DNA of 64,000 bases, taken from NCBI GenBank assembly GCA_017524545.1, contig JAFXVN010000066.1, forward strand, positions 1-64,000, in the 5' to 3' direction. The translations under genes were made by a program, and so were the position numbers. Every line of letters begins with the position of its first letter. Within the stretch, counting starts at the first letter, position 1. The DNA comes from Bacteroidaceae bacterium (GTDB taxonomy: Bacteria; Bacteroidota; Bacteroidia; Bacteroidales; Bacteroidaceae). A model generated the notes under the pieces. That model was given only the letters and a program-made list of their open reading frames with translations, was not told the origin of the DNA and did not search any database. Positions 1 through 7,450 of this stretch are shown here, one piece after another.

Positions 1-259
1 CGTGGGAGGCGCCTAACTGCTCGTGGTAAAACTCCTCCGTGGGACCGATGCCATATTGCCAGTAGTCGTAGGTGGCAATGGCAAAGATATCTTCTATGCT
101 CCTGCCGCCCGCTATGTCAGGTCTGATTTTGGCACGTGTTTCCAACTTCTGCTTAATGTCTTGGATGATCCACTGATTGTAGATTTCAGGATAAGCTGCT
201 ACGATTTCATGGCCGGTACGAATCTGATAGGCCTCGTCTTCACTTGCGTACAGTTTCAT
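1..259 (-). CDS. Partial ORF of unknown function, last visible gene of the polysaccharide operon
   Basis: An open frame starts with ATG at 259 on the minus strand and runs off the left edge, giving 86 codons without a stop. It begins MKLYASEDEAYQIRTGHEIV and is rich in aromatic and acidic residues around IFAIATYDYWQYGIGP. It starts 12 bp after the aminotransferase stop, so it is probably co-transcribed with the operon. I do not recognise the family from this fragment. Its context and the tyrosine-rich N-terminus would fit a sugar-transfer-associated ATP-grasp protein or a glycosyl-modifying enzyme, but that is a guess. Confidence 0.6.
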   Translation of the reverse strand, partial: MKLYASEDEAYQIRTGHEIVAAYPEIYNQWIIQDIKQKLETRAKIRPDIAGGRSIEDIFAIATYDYWQYGIGPTEEFYHEQLGASH

Positions 260-271
260 AAATTCGTTTTT

Positions 272-1405
272 CTATTTGCAGAACAGGTTGTCAAATTCAC
301 GGACTTTCTCAATAATGAGTTCCAAGTCATCATCGGTAATGGACTGATGAATTGGAAGGTTCAATGTGTGGTCTGCGGCATAATCTGCATTCGGGAAATC
401 ACCAGGCACACCATAACCAGGCACACGATGAAGCGGATAATATCTGTATGTCGTATAAATACCATTCTCACGTAAGAATCTCGCAAACTGATCACGCTTG
501 CCGTTCTTAATCTGAATGTGATAGAAATAGTAAGATGTCTCTACATAATCAGGCAAAACAGGTGGTAACGCTATCCATGAGAATTGTCTGAAATGCTCAT
601 TGTAGTACTGATGTATCTCAGCACGCCTTTTCATATATGCAGGTAGTTTCTTCAGTTGTTCCAATGCCATAGCAGCAGTTATATCATTCATAATAGCACG
701 ATGACCAAAACTGGAAATGTCGAACTCCCACCATTTCTGAGCCACGCTGTTTGTATAGCCACTCTTGGTTTCAAGGCCAAAATAGAGCCAGCGGTCTGCC
801 TTCTTGCGAAGTTCAGGTGTGTTGAAATGAAGCATGGCACCATCTCCGCAAACCAAAATCTTCATAACATCAAACGACCACATACCCATGTCGCCGAAAG
901 TACCAACAGCTTTCCCCTTATAGAAAGAAGAAACGCCTGCATTGGCATCCTCGATGACTTTTATATCATGTTTCTTACAAAGCGCCATGATTTCATCCAT
1001 TTCACAAGGTATTCCTCCATAATGCAGAAGCAAAAGGGCTTTTGTCTTGGGAGTTATAACCTTTTCAATATCCTCAGCACGAGCATTCAAAGTGTGAGGA
1101 TCCACATCACAAAGCACCATTTTGGCACCATGAGCACAAACGGCATTGCCGGCTCCAATAAAACTGATTGTAGGAAGAATGACTTCATCACCTGGTTTTA
1201 TATCCAGAAGGTGCATGGAGGAAAATAATCCCTCGGTACAGCAGTTTGTTGTTAAAACCAGGTCTTTCGAGGATTTGATATGCTCGGCATACTTCTCTTC
1301 AAATTCTGCTACTCGTTTGCCTTTCCCAAGCCAATTGGACTCAAACACTTTCTCAATAGCATCGAGTTCTTCTTTTCCTAATGAAGGCTGATAAACATTA
1401 ATCAT
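272..1405 (-). CDS. DegT/DnrJ/EryC1/StrS family PLP-dependent sugar aminotransferase
   Basis: This 377-residue protein has the normal length of the DegT/StrS family, which transfers an amino group to keto-sugar nucleotides in O-antigen, capsule and antibiotic sugar synthesis. The N-terminal PSLGKEELDAIEKV and NWLGKGKRVAEFEEKYAE segments are typical. The PLP-binding aspartate lies in VIEDANAG, where family members usually read EDAAHA. The Schiff-base lysine is in WSFDVMKILVCGDGAM. The C-terminal LHRVPGYG and LPIHQSITDDDLELI parts are also family-like. It lies 21 bp after the WbqC-like gene and 12 bp before the partial gene, inside a polysaccharide operon, so its substrate is probably a nucleotide-linked keto-sugar. 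The exact sugar cannot be read from the sequence. Confidence 0.92.
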   Translation of the reverse strand: MINVYQPSLGKEELDAIEKVFESNWLGKGKRVAEFEEKYAEHIKSSKDLVLTTNCCTEGLFSSMHLLDIKPGDEVILPTISFIGAGNAVCAHGAKMVLCDVDPHTLNARAEDIEKVITPKTKALLLLHYGGIPCEMDEIMALCKKHDIKVIEDANAGVSSFYKGKAVGTFGDMGMWSFDVMKILVCGDGAMLHFNTPELRKKADRWLYFGLETKSGYTNSVAQKWWEFDISSFGHRAIMNDITAAMALEQLKKLPAYMKRRAEIHQYYNEHFRQFSWIALPPVLPDYVETSYYFYHIQIKNGKRDQFARFLRENGIYTTYRYYPLHRVPGYGVPGDFPNADYAADHTLNLPIHQSITDDDLELIIEKVREFDNLFCK

Positions 1406-1426
1406 AATTATCCTTGTTTAATATAT

Positions 1427-2146
1427 TCATACGAAGTGATAACGGTCCAACATGTCATGCAACTCATTGCGCGAACAGTACATCATCGCGTCGATGATGC
1501 TCAGGTCGGGGACGAACTCGTCACAACGTTGCTTGTAGCGGATGTCATCGTTGCGACGTATAAAGTGGAGGTCTATGCCCATATTGCGGAAAGCGTCCTT
1601 GGCGTAGAATTTCGTTCCGGTGATAGAGTTGATATAGTCCGTACAACCGCAATGTAAGCATGTGCGACGGATAACTTCTGGAGCCTTGCAATCCCAATGG
1701 GCTGACACTTCCGAAAGCAACCTGATATCTGTCGTAATGCCCAGATATTCGGCTACGGTCCTCAGTTGCCCCACGAGATAGCGCGTCAGGTCAGTTTCCT
1801 CGTCCATTAGGATAGGCCTGACGATATCCATCGTCTCGTTGTAGTATGGCGCTTTGCTGTAGTAGTACTCCAACACCCGGCACATCTTATCAGCTCGTTT
1901 AAGATTGACCACGCGACCCGTCTCACAGATGTAGTGGTTGCAGGAAGCATGGCTTACTTCGATGCCGAAGTCCAGCGGTTGGCATCCTTGACCTAAGATT
2001 CGGTTGTGATTTATCCAGCCGTTTTTGATATAGTGGGCATTATCGCCAACAAAAAACATATCAGCGGCATGGATGACTTGCCAATAGCCGATGTACGGAA
2101 AGAAGTACGGCTGCCAAATGGCAATACATTTTTTCCCTTCAATCAT
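1427..2146 (-). CDS. WbqC-like family protein
   Basis: The protein opens IAIWQPYFFPYIGYWQVI and has ADMFFVGDNAHYIKNGWINH shortly after, the hallmark N-terminus of the WbqC family (often written QPxYxPwlGYF). The family is found in O-antigen and capsule clusters; its chemistry is poorly defined and an acyl- or aminoacyl-transfer role has been suggested. I chose the ATG at 2146 because it overlaps the upstream stop as ATGA, which suggests translational coupling; an upstream in-frame ATG at 2158 would add four residues. Length from 2146 is 239 residues, normal for the family. Its neighbours, an ATP-grasp-like protein and an aminotransferase, suggest decoration of an amino sugar. Confidence 0.85.
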   Translation of the reverse strand: MIEGKKCIAIWQPYFFPYIGYWQVIHAADMFFVGDNAHYIKNGWINHNRILGQGCQPLDFGIEVSHASCNHYICETGRVVNLKRADKMCRVLEYYYSKAPYYNETMDIVRPILMDEETDLTRYLVGQLRTVAEYLGITTDIRLLSEVSAHWDCKAPEVIRRTCLHCGCTDYINSITGTKFYAKDAFRNMGIDLHFIRRNDDIRYKQRCDEFVPDLSIIDAMMYCSRNELHDMLDRYHFV

Positions 2147-3363
2147 AATACAAAACATTTTTTTTTCAATTCCTCATCGTCACTATGAATGACGCACATC
2201 TTCCGGTCATCGACCTTGTTGCTCACAGGGGCGCTGCTGGTACGGAACACGCCACTGTCGAAATAGCGGTCATCCATACACATCATCATACCGCAGACAT
2301 ACTCATCATAATGCTTGCCTTCCCACTCGCAGGGATAGGTGCGCTGTTTCACAAATGGCTGGAGGATATAATTTGAATTTACAATTGATAATTGACAATT
2401 GATAATTAGGCTGCGCCAGGTTTCATCATCGGTCATTACGCCAGCATAAAGCCCTACGCTCTTGCCCAAGTCGTAAGGCTTGAGGATGTATTTGTCCTTG
2501 TTTATGAGGGCATCTTCCCATATCTCCTTATACATATTATTATATAAATAGGTGGGGATGGTGTGCGTGCGCAGGAAGGCGGTTTCTTCTTCTGTTAGAC
2601 ACTGGCGAGTGAAGTCATCCACGAAGATGAGATGTAAGAAGCGTTTGTCATGAGCTAGGAAAATGGTTCTGAAGTCGTTCAGCATCCGTGCATCAATCAT
2701 CGCCTGCAGGGTCTCCATCTTGAAAGAAAGCAGGTCTTCCTGATTGAGCGCACTGATCACTACAGCATCATGGCTCCACAGGTCCGTATGTGCTTCCACT
2801 TCTCTTGCTTCATAGACAACAACCTCGTGTCCGTAATACTCATAGAATTTCGTGTAGAAAGCACTCTCACTACCTCGGTCGCTACTCTTTAGCACGTAGA
2901 TAGGCCAGTCTGCCGGGATGATGCCACGCATATAGGTCAGTAAGTCATTGTAGCGGTTCTCCCAAGATGCGTCGGGATGCTCAGCCATGAACTGTTCTGC
3001 CTTGACTACTGAGGGATAGTTGGCCCAGATGCCATGAGCAAAAAAACGACTGGTAATTTCAACAAACAGCAATCTTCCATCGTCGCTGATAAGATAGTCG
3101 GGCCTATAGGCTCCAGCTCGGAAGGGGAAGCGACTCTGGCGGTCCAAAATCTCCATCACCTTCTCGTCTAAAGGCATATAATCCGGTATCCACTCGCGGT
3201 AGTGTCCCGCCATATAGACGATGCACTTATAGAGCAAGGCCTGCATGCGCCGCAATTCGTCGCGCCGCTCTGAGGTAATCAGCATTGGCTTGGCGTGATA
3301 CCAATGATGATAGTAGTCGGTCTTGTCAGCAAACAGCTGAAAGCAAACATCTTGACAGGTCAT
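2143..3363 (-). CDS. ATP-grasp-like protein in polysaccharide operon
   Basis: This 406-residue protein has a C-terminal half with ATP-grasp character: DKYILKPYDLGKSVGLYAG resembles the lysine-bearing nucleotide-binding strand, followed by YILQPFV and late acidic/asparagine positions near FRTSSAPVSNK. The N-terminal half is acidic and aromatic (RPDYLISDDGRLLFVEITSR) and resembles circularly permuted or glutathione-synthase-like ATP-grasp enzymes. A carboxylate-amine ligase activity would be expected for the family; the substrate is unknown. It overlaps both neighbours by 4 bp (ATGA), so translation is coupled with the radical SAM and WbqC genes. Residues encoded around 2376-2408 (LIINCQLSIVNSN) come from an AT-rich repeat that keeps the frame. 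Confidence 0.65.
   Translation of the reverse strand: MTCQDVCFQLFADKTDYYHHWYHAKPMLITSERRDELRRMQALLYKCIVYMAGHYREWIPDYMPLDEKVMEILDRQSRFPFRAGAYRPDYLISDDGRLLFVEITSRFFAHGIWANYPSVVKAEQFMAEHPDASWENRYNDLLTYMRGIIPADWPIYVLKSSDRGSESAFYTKFYEYYGHEVVVYEAREVEAHTDLWSHDAVVISALNQEDLLSFKMETLQAMIDARMLNDFRTIFLAHDKRFLHLIFVDDFTRQCLTEEETAFLRTHTIPTYLYNNMYKEIWEDALINKDKYILKPYDLGKSVGLYAGVMTDDETWRSLIINCQLSIVNSNYILQPFVKQRTYPCEWEGKHYDEYVCGMMMCMDDRYFDSGVFRTSSAPVSNKVDDRKMCVIHSDDEELKKKCFVL
2376..2408. repeat. AT-rich phrase repeat inside the ATP-grasp-like gene
   Basis: The stretch is built from near-tandem 8-10 bp phrases of the type caattgataatt/gacaattgataatt. It lies in-frame in the coding sequence and encodes the low-complexity segment LIINCQLSIVNSN, just before the conserved-looking YILQPFV strand. 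The same kind of phrase recurs in nadE, mfd and cydB and in several leaders of this window. Confidence 0.75.
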
Positions 3364-4730
3364 TCTTTGTTCTTAAACAATCTCGACTGGTAACCTAGAC
3401 ACTGGAATCCGTTGCGATTGATGATGGGGATGATGCTGGTGGGTACCTGCAGCTGGTTGCGCACCCAGAAGCAGATGCTGGTGGACATGCCGATGGTGTC
3501 GGTGTACTTCATCAGCCGCTGGATGTTCTCTATCGAGAGCGCACGGTTGGGGGCAGTACGTCCGCGCTGCTTGCGGTGGTCGGCGTTCTTCGGGCTGATA
3601 TAGTCCATGTAGAGGTCACGCTCCATCGTCTTGTCGAAGTAGCCCAGCCATTGGCCCAGCTGTGCCAGGTTCTCCATGCAGGCAGTAAGGAATTCCGGCT
3701 TGTAGTTGATGATGCCGGCATCGTGGAGCATGTCGAAGAACTCCTTGATGTGCTCGTCGGTGAGGTAAGGTACAAAGATGGGCTGTACCAGAGCCGAGTT
3801 GGCCTGAATGCCACGTTCCTGACACATCTTCACAGCTGCCAGACGCTCTTCTATCGGGGCGGCATAGGGTTCCAGCAGGTCGCGGAAGGGGGTTGGCATG
3901 ATGCTTACCGAGGTATTGAATTGCATCTTGTCCTTCAGCTGTTCGAAGAGGTCGAGGATGGTCTCGCCCTCATTCTCCACCAAGAGATGCTTGGTGCCGG
4001 CCTTTGATGCGATGAAGAGGCGGGCGTTGCTGTTGGGGTACTTCTTGAAGTGGGCAATGAACTCGCGCAAGATGCGGTGGGCGATGCCGGTGTAGAGCGT
4101 AGGCTCTTGCAGGGCTTCTGTCTTGGGCGTGAAGTAGTAGTAGTGGTTCCAGTTCTTGCCGCGGCTCAGTGCCACAATCTGACGCTCTATGTCCTTCTTC
4201 TTCTCTGGTGCCTCGACGATGGCATTGGCCAGTTCCTGCAACAGGCGACTGCGCTCCCTGATGTCTTCCTTAGTTACGGCATTAGGATTCTCGCTGCAAG
4301 CACCGTTCATCTCTTCCAAAAGCTTGCGCACATAAAGGTGATAGTTCTCGTAAGCCACCAGCTTCTGTTCGTGTACGCCATCAGTCACCAAGCAGTACTG
4401 GCATCCCACGTGACAGCCCTTGATGGGGTTCACCTCGAAGGTCAGCGTCGGGCAACGGCCCGTATAGTTGTGAATTTCTGTTTCTACCGTTTCGGGGTCA
4501 CAATCTTCCAAGTAAAGCACAGACTTGGGGATAACAGTATGTTCCTCCAAGCGTTTTATAAATAATTTCGACCCTCTGATGAGTCCTTGAAGTGTTTCCT
4601 CAGAGGGTTCAATCGTTACGCCAAGTTCTTTCAGGTACTCGGCATCGACAATCTGGGGCTTGAAGCCTTCCAGATTGTAAGCGTCAGTCTCATGCTCGTA
4701 GAGATTGTGCATTTCAATGGTTTCTTTCAT
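3360..4730 (-). CDS. Radical SAM protein, spore photoproduct lyase-like
   Basis: This 456-residue protein carries the radical SAM cluster motif CHVGCQYC at about residues 105-112, preceded by LTFEVNPIKG. The CxxxCxxC motif binds a [4Fe-4S] cluster that cleaves S-adenosylmethionine. The later segments ARLFIASKAGTKHLLVEN, FNTSVSIMPTPFRDLLEPYA and ERLAAVKMCQERGI resemble the TIM-barrel body of spore photoproduct lyase-like radical SAM proteins. The organism type does not sporulate, and the gene sits between an initiating sugar transferase and an ATP-grasp-like protein with a 4-bp overlap, so a role in making or modifying an unusual sugar or peptide-like decoration is more plausible than DNA repair. 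The substrate is unknown. An insert at about residues 150-200 is charged and probably helical. Confidence 0.8.
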   Translation of the reverse strand: MKETIEMHNLYEHETDAYNLEGFKPQIVDAEYLKELGVTIEPSEETLQGLIRGSKLFIKRLEEHTVIPKSVLYLEDCDPETVETEIHNYTGRCPTLTFEVNPIKGCHVGCQYCLVTDGVHEQKLVAYENYHLYVRKLLEEMNGACSENPNAVTKEDIRERSRLLQELANAIVEAPEKKKDIERQIVALSRGKNWNHYYYFTPKTEALQEPTLYTGIAHRILREFIAHFKKYPNSNARLFIASKAGTKHLLVENEGETILDLFEQLKDKMQFNTSVSIMPTPFRDLLEPYAAPIEERLAAVKMCQERGIQANSALVQPIFVPYLTDEHIKEFFDMLHDAGIINYKPEFLTACMENLAQLGQWLGYFDKTMERDLYMDYISPKNADHRKQRGRTAPNRALSIENIQRLMKYTDTIGMSTSICFWVRNQLQVPTSIIPIINRNGFQCLGYQSRLFKNKE

Positions 4731-4781
4731 TTTTGTGTATTTGTTTAACTGTTCTGTTTTTTTTGTTTTTATCAGTAGTTT

Positions 4782-6176
4782 TTAATAAGCTTTCTCGTCT
4801 CTCTTGAAGATCGTCTTGACCGTCATCCAAATGATGCGGAGGTCGAGCCATAGGCTCCAGTGCTGGATGTACCAGATGTCGCGCTCCACACGTCCCTCCA
4901 TCTGCCACAGCTCACGGGTCTCGCCGCGGAAGCCTGTTACCTGAGCCCAGCCAGTGATGCCGGGCTTGACGAAGTGGCGCACCATATACTTGTCTATCAG
5001 TTTGTCGTACTGTTCCGTATGTGCCAACATGTGAGGCCGTGGCCCCACGATGCTCATGTCGCCAATCAGTACGTTCCAGAACTGCGGCAGCTCGTCGATA
5101 TTGGTCTTTCGCATGAAATTGCCGAAGGGGAACTTGCGAGGATCGTCCTTGGTGGCCTGCAGGCGGTCAGCATCGCTGTTTACATGCATGGATCGGAACT
5201 TATAGCAACAGAACTCATGGCCGTCAATCCCGGTGCGCATCTGGCGGAAGAACACGGGGCCTGGACTTTGACGTTTTATCGCTAACACGATGAACGGCAG
5301 CAGTAATACTGTGGGTATCAGGCACAGGACAGAGAAGACGATATCGAATAATCGTTTCAGCAATCTGTTCAACGGTTCTTCCAGCGGACTGGTGTAAGTG
5401 GTCATGACCCCGATGTCATCGATGAGGACGGGCTGCAGGTTCAGTTTCTCTTCTGCAGTAGGCAGATAATAGAACTTAGCCATGCGGTGGTCGCAAAGAC
5501 GAGCTGTCTGTTCAATCAGCTCACGTTCATTGCGAGGTACACACAGGTAAACCTCATCGCCCAACTGCAAATCATCCAGCCGTGATAGTAATGCCTCGAA
5601 ATCGCTGATGCTGCCGTCTAGGGTCAGCCCCTCCATGTCTCCGTAGATGTGACTAACCCTGTAACCATAAGTTGGGTTGCTCTTGAGTTTGTAGTATAGG
5701 CGCAACAGTTCTTTGTCCTCGCCAACAAGCGTGACACTACGTGTGTTGTAGCCCGACTGCCTGAGTTTCTTTACTAACCATCGCTCTATGAAGCGCAACA
5801 GAATGATGGCAACAAGCATGACAAGCCCCATGATGAACAATTGCCAGCCCAGTCGGGACGTGAAGTGAATGGCACGCAGCAGCAGATAGGATAGCAAGGT
5901 ATGCATCGCTACAAGCATCGTGCTGCGGCGCAGTATGTCGTTGGCACCCACCACACGCTCATGAATGACAGAGGGAAATAAATACTCGGCAACAGCGAAG
6001 GCAAAGGTGCATACCAGCCAGAACGCCCGACCTTTTTCTTCGTCCCAGCCTTCCGACCGAGGTATGGTGCCAATTAGGTAGTAGAGCAATACCCACAGCA
6101 TCGCGAAGTCTCCCACGATGATAAAGAGCTGAATCAGCCTGTTAGTGTGTTTGTTGTTCTGTATTCGAATTTGCAT
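4782..6176 (-). CDS. Undecaprenyl-phosphate sugar phosphotransferase (initiating polyprenyl glycosylphosphotransferase)
   Basis: This 464-residue membrane protein moves a sugar phosphate onto undecaprenyl phosphate and so starts synthesis of a surface polysaccharide repeat unit. Several hydrophobic segments lie in the first 150 residues, then a cytosolic middle domain, then a C-terminal bacterial sugar transferase domain from about residue 270. That domain shows KRLFDIVFSV followed by a membrane helix, QSPGPVFFRQMRTG, YKFRSMH, KTNIDELPQFWNVL, MSIVGPRPHM and KPGITGWAQVTG, all standard for the WcaJ/WbaP type. It is the first complete gene after the promoter near 6411 and heads the operon. Sugar specificity (glucose or galactose type) cannot be decided. 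Confidence 0.93.
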   Translation of the reverse strand: MQIRIQNNKHTNRLIQLFIIVGDFAMLWVLLYYLIGTIPRSEGWDEEKGRAFWLVCTFAFAVAEYLFPSVIHERVVGANDILRRSTMLVAMHTLLSYLLLRAIHFTSRLGWQLFIMGLVMLVAIILLRFIERWLVKKLRQSGYNTRSVTLVGEDKELLRLYYKLKSNPTYGYRVSHIYGDMEGLTLDGSISDFEALLSRLDDLQLGDEVYLCVPRNERELIEQTARLCDHRMAKFYYLPTAEEKLNLQPVLIDDIGVMTTYTSPLEEPLNRLLKRLFDIVFSVLCLIPTVLLLPFIVLAIKRQSPGPVFFRQMRTGIDGHEFCCYKFRSMHVNSDADRLQATKDDPRKFPFGNFMRKTNIDELPQFWNVLIGDMSIVGPRPHMLAHTEQYDKLIDKYMVRHFVKPGITGWAQVTGFRGETRELWQMEGRVERDIWYIQHWSLWLDLRIIWMTVKTIFKRDEKAY

Positions 6177-6193
6177 TATTCAATCTTTAGGTA

Positions 6194-6296
6194 CATATCC
6201 CACCGACACCCCTGTTTGTGAGCTTTTGGCTTCGGGGAGGGCATCAGGGGTAAACCTGACGCAGAGAGGATTTGTCTCGCCTCTTCGAGTTTGCAC
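6194..6296. repeat. About 103-bp repeat, copy 1, in the leader of the polysaccharide operon
   Basis: This stretch aligns without gaps to 7339-7442, with roughly four of five bases identical by eye. It contains an internal cccctg...cagggg inverted pair around a GC-rich centre. On the minus strand it lies between the promoter near 6411 and the sugar transferase ATG at 6176, so it is in the transcribed leader. Read in the frame of copy 2 it gives a very similar peptide (PEAKSSQTGV against PEAKSSKTGA) and then stops. It is either a relic of the UpxY 5' end or a structured leader element. Confidence 0.75.
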
Positions 6297-6410
6297 ATTA
6301 GACAATGTGCTCACGGCAGACCATTTAAGGTTATTCGTATCGAGCATAATGACGCGCTCGTTGTTCAGTTTTCGGTCATTATTACGCTCGCATAATCATA
6401 ATTTGACGTG

Positions 6411-6441
6411 CAAAGATACTCAAAAATCCCCACTTTCGCAA
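6411..6441 (-). promoter_or_regulatory. Putative promoter of the polysaccharide operon
   Basis: On the minus strand TATCTTTG (6418-6411) matches the Bacteroidota -7 box TAnnTTTG, with TTGCG about 18 bp upstream as a -33 element. A leader of about 230 nt would follow before the sugar transferase ATG. Such a long leader fits regulation by UpxY-type antitermination, which is established for Bacteroides capsule operons; its action here is inferred. Confidence 0.65.
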
Positions 6442-6547
6442 TTACACAAGCAAAAAATCAATCGATTCAATACAAATAAGCAAGTTTCAGTCAGGATTAT
6501 TCTGCCTTGCAATACAAAATAGCAAGCGAATTGGCACACCCTCTTGT

Positions 6548-6784
6548 TTTTGAAGTGCGACGATTACTGTCGGCCTTGGCCTCCTTGTTGTCCAACAGCT
6601 GCCGGTACAGCTTGTAGGCATCGCGGAACTGCATACAGTTGTAGAGCGAATCGGCCACACTCATGGTCTGGTTGAACTCTGCATCATGTGAGCGGCCAGT
6701 CGCATCCTTCTGGCCGCCACTGCCTGCTCACCCTGTCATCAGGGCTGCTATCATTAGAATGAATAGGTATATGGACTTCTGCAT
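6548..6784 (-). pseudogene. Decayed lipoprotein gene remnant with a stop at the lipobox
   Basis: From ATG at 6784, seven bases after the upxY stop, the frame reads a perfect lipoprotein signal peptide (MQKSIYLFILMIAALMTG) and then TGA at 6730-6728, exactly where the lipobox cysteine is expected. The frame continues as AGSGGQKDATG and then a helical, TPR-like stretch (VADSLYNCMQFRDAYKLYRQ) before homology-like character is lost near 6550. This looks like a gene killed by a Cys-to-stop change and then truncated. The full-length form may have been a lipoprotein or the sensor domain of a membrane kinase; that cannot be decided from about 75 codons. Confidence 0.75.
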
Positions 6785-6790
6785 CGTTTA

Positions 6791-7441
6791 TTATATCTTT
6801 TGTATGAAGGCTGTTGGTATATATGCCGTTGAAATGAGCCCGATGCTCGACAGGGAGACAACCACTCTCTGCTGTCCAGCCACTCGGGCCACTCTTCCTT
6901 CGACACCGGCAAACGGCCCGTCAATGACTCGGACTTGATTTCCTCCCTTGAAGTGACACTGCGATGGCTGCACAAACAGCAAATGCTTGTTCATGTTGCA
7001 GGTGGCACGAATGAAGCGATTCATCTCCTCATCGGGAACCGTCAGTGGGGGATTCTTCATTTCGCCAACCAAGGCGAAGTGGTCGTAATAGAAACTCAAG
7101 TAAGAGAGAGCTGACCTGTCGCTAACATATTCCTTAGCCTTTTTGTCCGTTGTGTAGGCAAACAGCAGATTGGGTATGAGGGTTTGCAGATACCTCCTGC
7201 GCTTTCCTCCCACATACTTCTCCACCAGCTTCTTGGCTATGTATGTATAGGTGCCGTCTTCCACAAGAAAGTCCGATGCCTTGTCTCCTCTTCCGTATGA
7301 GACGCGAAAGACATACCATTTCTTGTCTGGCTCTGGCGCATACCTCACCACCGCCCCTGTCTTTGAGCTTTTGGCTTCGGGGAAGGTGTCAGGGGCAAGC
7401 CTGACGCTGGGAGGATATGTCTCGCTGCTTCGAGTTGTCAC
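6791..7441 (-). CDS. UpxY-type NusG-like transcription antiterminator
   Basis: The protein has a NusG N-terminal-like domain starting at KKWYVFRVSYGRGDKASDFL and a C-terminal KOW segment (GNQVRVIDGPFAGVEGRVAR). UpxY proteins prevent premature termination in the leader of their capsule operon, so this is the likely specific regulator of the downstream polysaccharide genes. The 216-residue frame starts with GTG at 7441, 10 bp after the gdhA stop, and its first 30 or so residues are encoded by a 103-bp repeat also found in the operon leader. The true start could be a GTG at 7351, just before the conserved domain. No promoter fits between gdhA and this gene, so it may be read from gdhA. Confidence 0.88.
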   Translation of the reverse strand: MTTRSSETYPPSVRLAPDTFPEAKSSKTGAVVRYAPEPDKKWYVFRVSYGRGDKASDFLVEDGTYTYIAKKLVEKYVGGKRRRYLQTLIPNLLFAYTTDKKAKEYVSDRSALSYLSFYYDHFALVGEMKNPPLTVPDEEMNRFIRATCNMNKHLLFVQPSQCHFKGGNQVRVIDGPFAGVEGRVARVAGQQRVVVSLSSIGLISTAYIPTAFIQKI

Positions 7442-7442
7442 A
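7339..7442. repeat. About 103-bp repeat, copy 2, overlapping the upxY N-terminus
   Basis: This is the partner of the copy at 6194-6296, in the same orientation. It covers the gdhA-upxY junction and the first 30-34 codons of the upxY frame, which are not part of the usual NusG domain. It has the same cccctg...cagggg inverted pair. Either the repeat has been captured as an N-terminal extension, or it is a non-coding leader and translation begins at 7351. Confidence 0.75.
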
Positions 7443-7450
7443 CTTTGTTC

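Noticed and set aside
4860..5285. Plus-strand frames opposite the polysaccharide genes
   Set aside because: They overlap complete, motif-bearing minus-strand genes and have no promoter boxes.
6728..6730. TGA at the lipobox as a recoded codon
   Set aside because: There is no selenocysteine-type element in view, TGA is used as a normal stop elsewhere in the window, and the frame decays soon after, so a pseudogene is the simpler reading.
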